Positions 8,498 to 10,204 of a stretch of DNA of 10,204 nucleotides are shown here, in pieces. Numbering within the stretch: position 1 is the first letter of the stretch; each line of letters opens with the position of its first letter. The stretch spans positions 1 to 10,204 of the forward strand of contig SKZM01000194.1 of assembly GCA_007127385.1 (NCBI GenBank), given 5' to 3'. A program made the translations under genes and the position numbers. The notes under the pieces are model-generated. The model saw only the letters and a program-made list of their open reading frames with translations, was not told the origin of the DNA and did no database searches. The DNA is from Methanosalsum sp. (lineage in GTDB: Archaea; Halobacteriota; Methanosarcinia; Methanosarcinales; Methanosarcinaceae).

Positions 8498-10135
8498 TTA
8501 CAAATCCCCCCCGATACTGTCAGTATCATCTAATTTTTCACCCGAATAAACTTCAATACCTATATGCTTTTTTTCATCAATATCATGATGTGTTATCTTT
8601 TCAAGTTCTTCGGTATAATTACCAAGTTCCTCTTCATATTCGGGAACATCATCCACTGATATATCCATTTGTGTGGGATTTACATCCAGATCATAAAGAA
8701 TATTTTTGATAGATGTGGTATCCTCAATACCGGTAGATAATTCAACCATCTGCGCAAAGTTCTTTACTAGGCCACAATTTGGACCTTCTGGTGTTTCAGA
8801 TGGACATAATCGTCCCCACTGGGTAGGATGCAGATCACGAGCTTCAAAGTGCGGCTGTGCCCTTGACAGTGGAGAAATCACACGTCTCAAGTGAGACAGG
8901 GTGGAAATATAATCGGTCCTGTCCAATAGCTGTGAAACCCCGGTCCTTCCACCAACCCAGTTTCCGGTTGCCAGAGGATGCTGAAGACGGTCTGTAAGAA
9001 CATCTGCCCTTACAAGCGTCCCTACGTTCAGCTCACGATTCCTCATATTAGCTCTTTCAAGCTGGTATTTGACATCCCTTGAAAGTCTGTTAAAGGCCAC
9101 CCTGAACAGGTCCTCCATGAGATCTCCTGTGAGCTTGAGACGTTTATTAGAATAATGATCTTTATCATCCTCAGACCTTCTATCAAGAGCAAGTTCAAAG
9201 CATGACTCTGCCATTCTGCCCAGAAAATGAGCTTTTGATATCCGGTCCGTAGGGGCATTTCCAAGATGTGGAAGAAGATATCGATCAATAACATAATTAG
9301 CTCGCTTGATCTGATAATCAGTTGCCTGTCCTGAAGCTACCCGGGAACCGATCTTTTCAATGGCCTCCTCTTTGGTGCCTACCTCTGCTTCTTCCAGGTT
9401 TTCAAGCATAAATTTCATGATCTCAGGATCTGTTGAAACAATATTCACTATATCTTCGTCTGTTTCAATGCCAAGTGCTCGCATAAGTGTTATAAAATTG
9501 ATTCGTCCCGAGATAGAAGGAAATGAAACTTCAAGCAGTGCTTTTCGTCCTCTTTCAACAACCACAAGTGCACGATATCCACGTCTCTGGGAGAAAACCT
9601 TTGCAACCTCTATGGAATCACCATACCTTTCACTGAACTCGGCCAGTATTTTATTTGGTGCAAGGTCTTCAAGGGTCATGACCACCCTTTCAGTCCCATT
9701 TACAATAAAGTATCCTCCGGGATCAAGTGGATCCTCACCACTTTGCACCATTTCCTGGTCATTGAGTTCTTTCAGATTACAGATGTTTGATTTGATCATT
9801 ACCGGCAACTGACCGATCTTAGTTTCCTGAGGTTCGGTTTCGGTCTCCCCTTTTACCACACTCATTTCAAGATATAATGGTGCAGAGTAGGACAGATTTC
9901 GCAATCTTGCTTCATTGGGATACAATCTTTCAATTGCACCATCCGCTTCTTTTACAATAGGTTTTTCAACCCGGATCTTACCAAGTTTTAAATAAATATC
10001 TTCAAGATCTGTTTCTATGATCCCCTGTTCGTCGATGATCTTTTGCAGACCCACCTGTACAAATTTATTATATGAGTCTATATGATGCTGTACAATCATA
10101 TCTCTTTTAAAATATGCCTCTGATAATCCTCTCAA
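8498..10135 (-). CDS. rpoB2: DNA-directed RNA polymerase subunit B'' (RpoB2), TTG start
   Basis: N-terminal half of the second-largest polymerase subunit, 545 residues. It shows the protrusion/lobe landmarks VQHHIDSYNKF, EARLRNLSYSAPLYLE, GQLPVMIKSNICNL and GGYFIVNGTERVVM, then RDVKYQLERANMRNRELN, GNWVGGRTGVSQLLDRTDYI, SPLSRAQPHFEARDLHP and CPSETPEGPNCGL (from C444) around the fork-loop and active-centre face. The last 52 residues (494-545) are highly acidic (18 Asp/Glu) and look like a flexible tail at the split point. The start is TTG 10135: upstream in frame there is no ATG, GTG or TTG back to a TAA at 10160-10162. The first internal ATG (residue 13) would remove AYFKRD, which belongs to the conserved N-terminal helix before HIDSYN. 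No ribosome binding site precedes the TTG. It is the first gene visible in the operon. Confidence 0.96.
   Translation of the reverse strand: MRGLSEAYFKRDMIVQHHIDSYNKFVQVGLQKIIDEQGIIETDLEDIYLKLGKIRVEKPIVKEADGAIERLYPNEARLRNLSYSAPLYLEMSVVKGETETEPQETKIGQLPVMIKSNICNLKELNDQEMVQSGEDPLDPGGYFIVNGTERVVMTLEDLAPNKILAEFSERYGDSIEVAKVFSQRRGYRALVVVERGRKALLEVSFPSISGRINFITLMRALGIETDEDIVNIVSTDPEIMKFMLENLEEAEVGTKEEAIEKIGSRVASGQATDYQIKRANYVIDRYLLPHLGNAPTDRISKAHFLGRMAESCFELALDRRSEDDKDHYSNKRLKLTGDLMEDLFRVAFNRLSRDVKYQLERANMRNRELNVGTLVRADVLTDRLQHPLATGNWVGGRTGVSQLLDRTDYISTLSHLRRVISPLSRAQPHFEARDLHPTQWGRLCPSETPEGPNCGLVKNFAQMVELSTGIEDTTSIKNILYDLDVNPTQMDISVDDVPEYEEELGNYTEELEKITHHDIDEKKHIGIEVYSGEKLDDTDSIGGDL
8506..8512 (-). 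repeat. G7 homopolymer at the B''/B' junction
   Basis: Seven consecutive C on the plus strand (G7 in mRNA) encode the Gly-Gly-Asp near the B'' C-terminus and end 8 nt before the B' ATG. The tract may act as a weak Shine-Dalgarno-like purine run. Losing or gaining one G brings a TGA within a few codons (reading ATT TGT AAA TGA or GGA TTT GTA AAT GAA TGA), so slippage would only change the very end of B''. Confidence 0.6.
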
Positions 10136-10158
10136 ATCTAAAACTATGTTAGCACCCC

Positions 10159-10173
10159 TTTATATTTCTTGGT
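10159..10173 (-). promoter_or_regulatory. Candidate TATA box/BRE of the RNA polymerase operon, implying a near-leaderless rpoB2 mRNA
   Basis: On the minus strand ACCAAG followed by AAATATAAA (10159-10167) fits an archaeal BRE plus TATA box. Its centre, near 10163, lies about 28 nt upstream of TTG 10135, so a standard start about 25-27 nt downstream would produce a leader of only about 0-3 nt. That agrees with the absence of a Shine-Dalgarno before this TTG. The remaining bases to the window edge show no recognisable coding end: I looked for the C-terminus of RpoH, the usual upstream neighbour, in all three frames and did not find it. Confidence 0.4.
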
Positions 10174-10184
10174 CTAGACACTGA

Positions 10185-10200
10185 ATACTGGTTTACTGGA
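10185..10200. repeat. Short tandem 8-nt repeat upstream of the rpoB2 TATA box
   Basis: The plus strand reads ATACTGGT (10185-10192) then TTACTGGA (10193-10200): a perfect TACTGG hexamer repeated with 8-nt period. It lies some 18 nt upstream of the TATA-like box, where activator sites can occur. The repeat is short and at the window edge, so chance is a real possibility. Confidence 0.25.
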
Positions 10201-10204
10201 TACA

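Noticed and set aside
9360-9812. Plus-strand open frame of 150 codons, Ser/Thr-rich
   Set aside because: Shadow of rpoB2; the Ser/Thr-rich composition is what the complement of Glu/Asp/Arg-rich codons gives.
10097-10099. ATG 10099 as the rpoB2 start
   Set aside because: It would drop the conserved AYFKRD segment before HIDSYN, and no well-spaced Shine-Dalgarno precedes it.
1-10204. Hidden mobile element, CRISPR array, RNA gene or defence module
   Set aside because: Over 95 percent of the window is conserved coding sequence on one strand; gaps are 92 nt or less, with no repeats of array type and no tRNA-like or rRNA-like sequence.

Overview
This window is one strand-coherent block of core transcription and translation genes from a methanogenic euryarchaeon. 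Every gene lies on the minus strand, so transcription runs from the right edge to the left. In that order the genes are rpoB2 (B''), rpoB1 (B'), rpoA1 (A'), rpoA2 (A''), rpl30e (eL30), nusA (archaeal NusA-like KH protein), rps12 (uS12), rps7 (uS7) and the N-terminal 321 codons of fusA (EF-2), which runs off the left edge.

The lineage evidence is as follows. Split A'/A'' with an eL30-nusA-rps12-rps7-fusA tail is an archaeal arrangement. The additional split of B into B'' and B' is typical of methanogens, Archaeoglobus and halophiles, and argues against Thermoproteota and Thermococcales. The wording of uS7, uS12 and EF-2 looks closest, from memory, to Methanosarcinaceae; genus is not assigned. 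No complete gene ends in TAG (seven TAA, one TGA), which fits a pyrrolysine-using methylotroph but does not prove one.

Layout: 10136-10204 is a short upstream stretch with a TATA-like box placed so that the rpoB2 transcript would be almost leaderless. 2873-10135 holds the two largest RNA polymerase subunits as four polypeptides. Their junctions are extremely tight: B''/B' abut through a single TAA in the same frame, B'/A' are 10 nt apart, and A'/A'' overlap by 1 nt. 2781-2872 is the longest intergenic gap (92 nt) and carries a candidate internal promoter. 1-2771 is the ribosomal/elongation tail with gaps of 13, 50, 2 and 39 nt.

Together the genes make the polymerase active centre (Mg-binding loop in A', trigger loop in A'', nucleotide-contacting lysines in B'), a transcription-associated KH protein, three parts of the ribosome and the translocase. 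Growth-linked co-expression of transcription and translation machinery is the obvious logic. All genes are intact, with catalytic and zinc-binding residues present. I saw no mobile element, CRISPR array, RNA gene, toxin-antitoxin or defence module, and no undescribed system. The points worth a second look are small: the same-frame B''/B' stop, TTG starts for rpoB2 and nusA, a G7 tract, an extra cysteine cluster in A', and candidate promoters.
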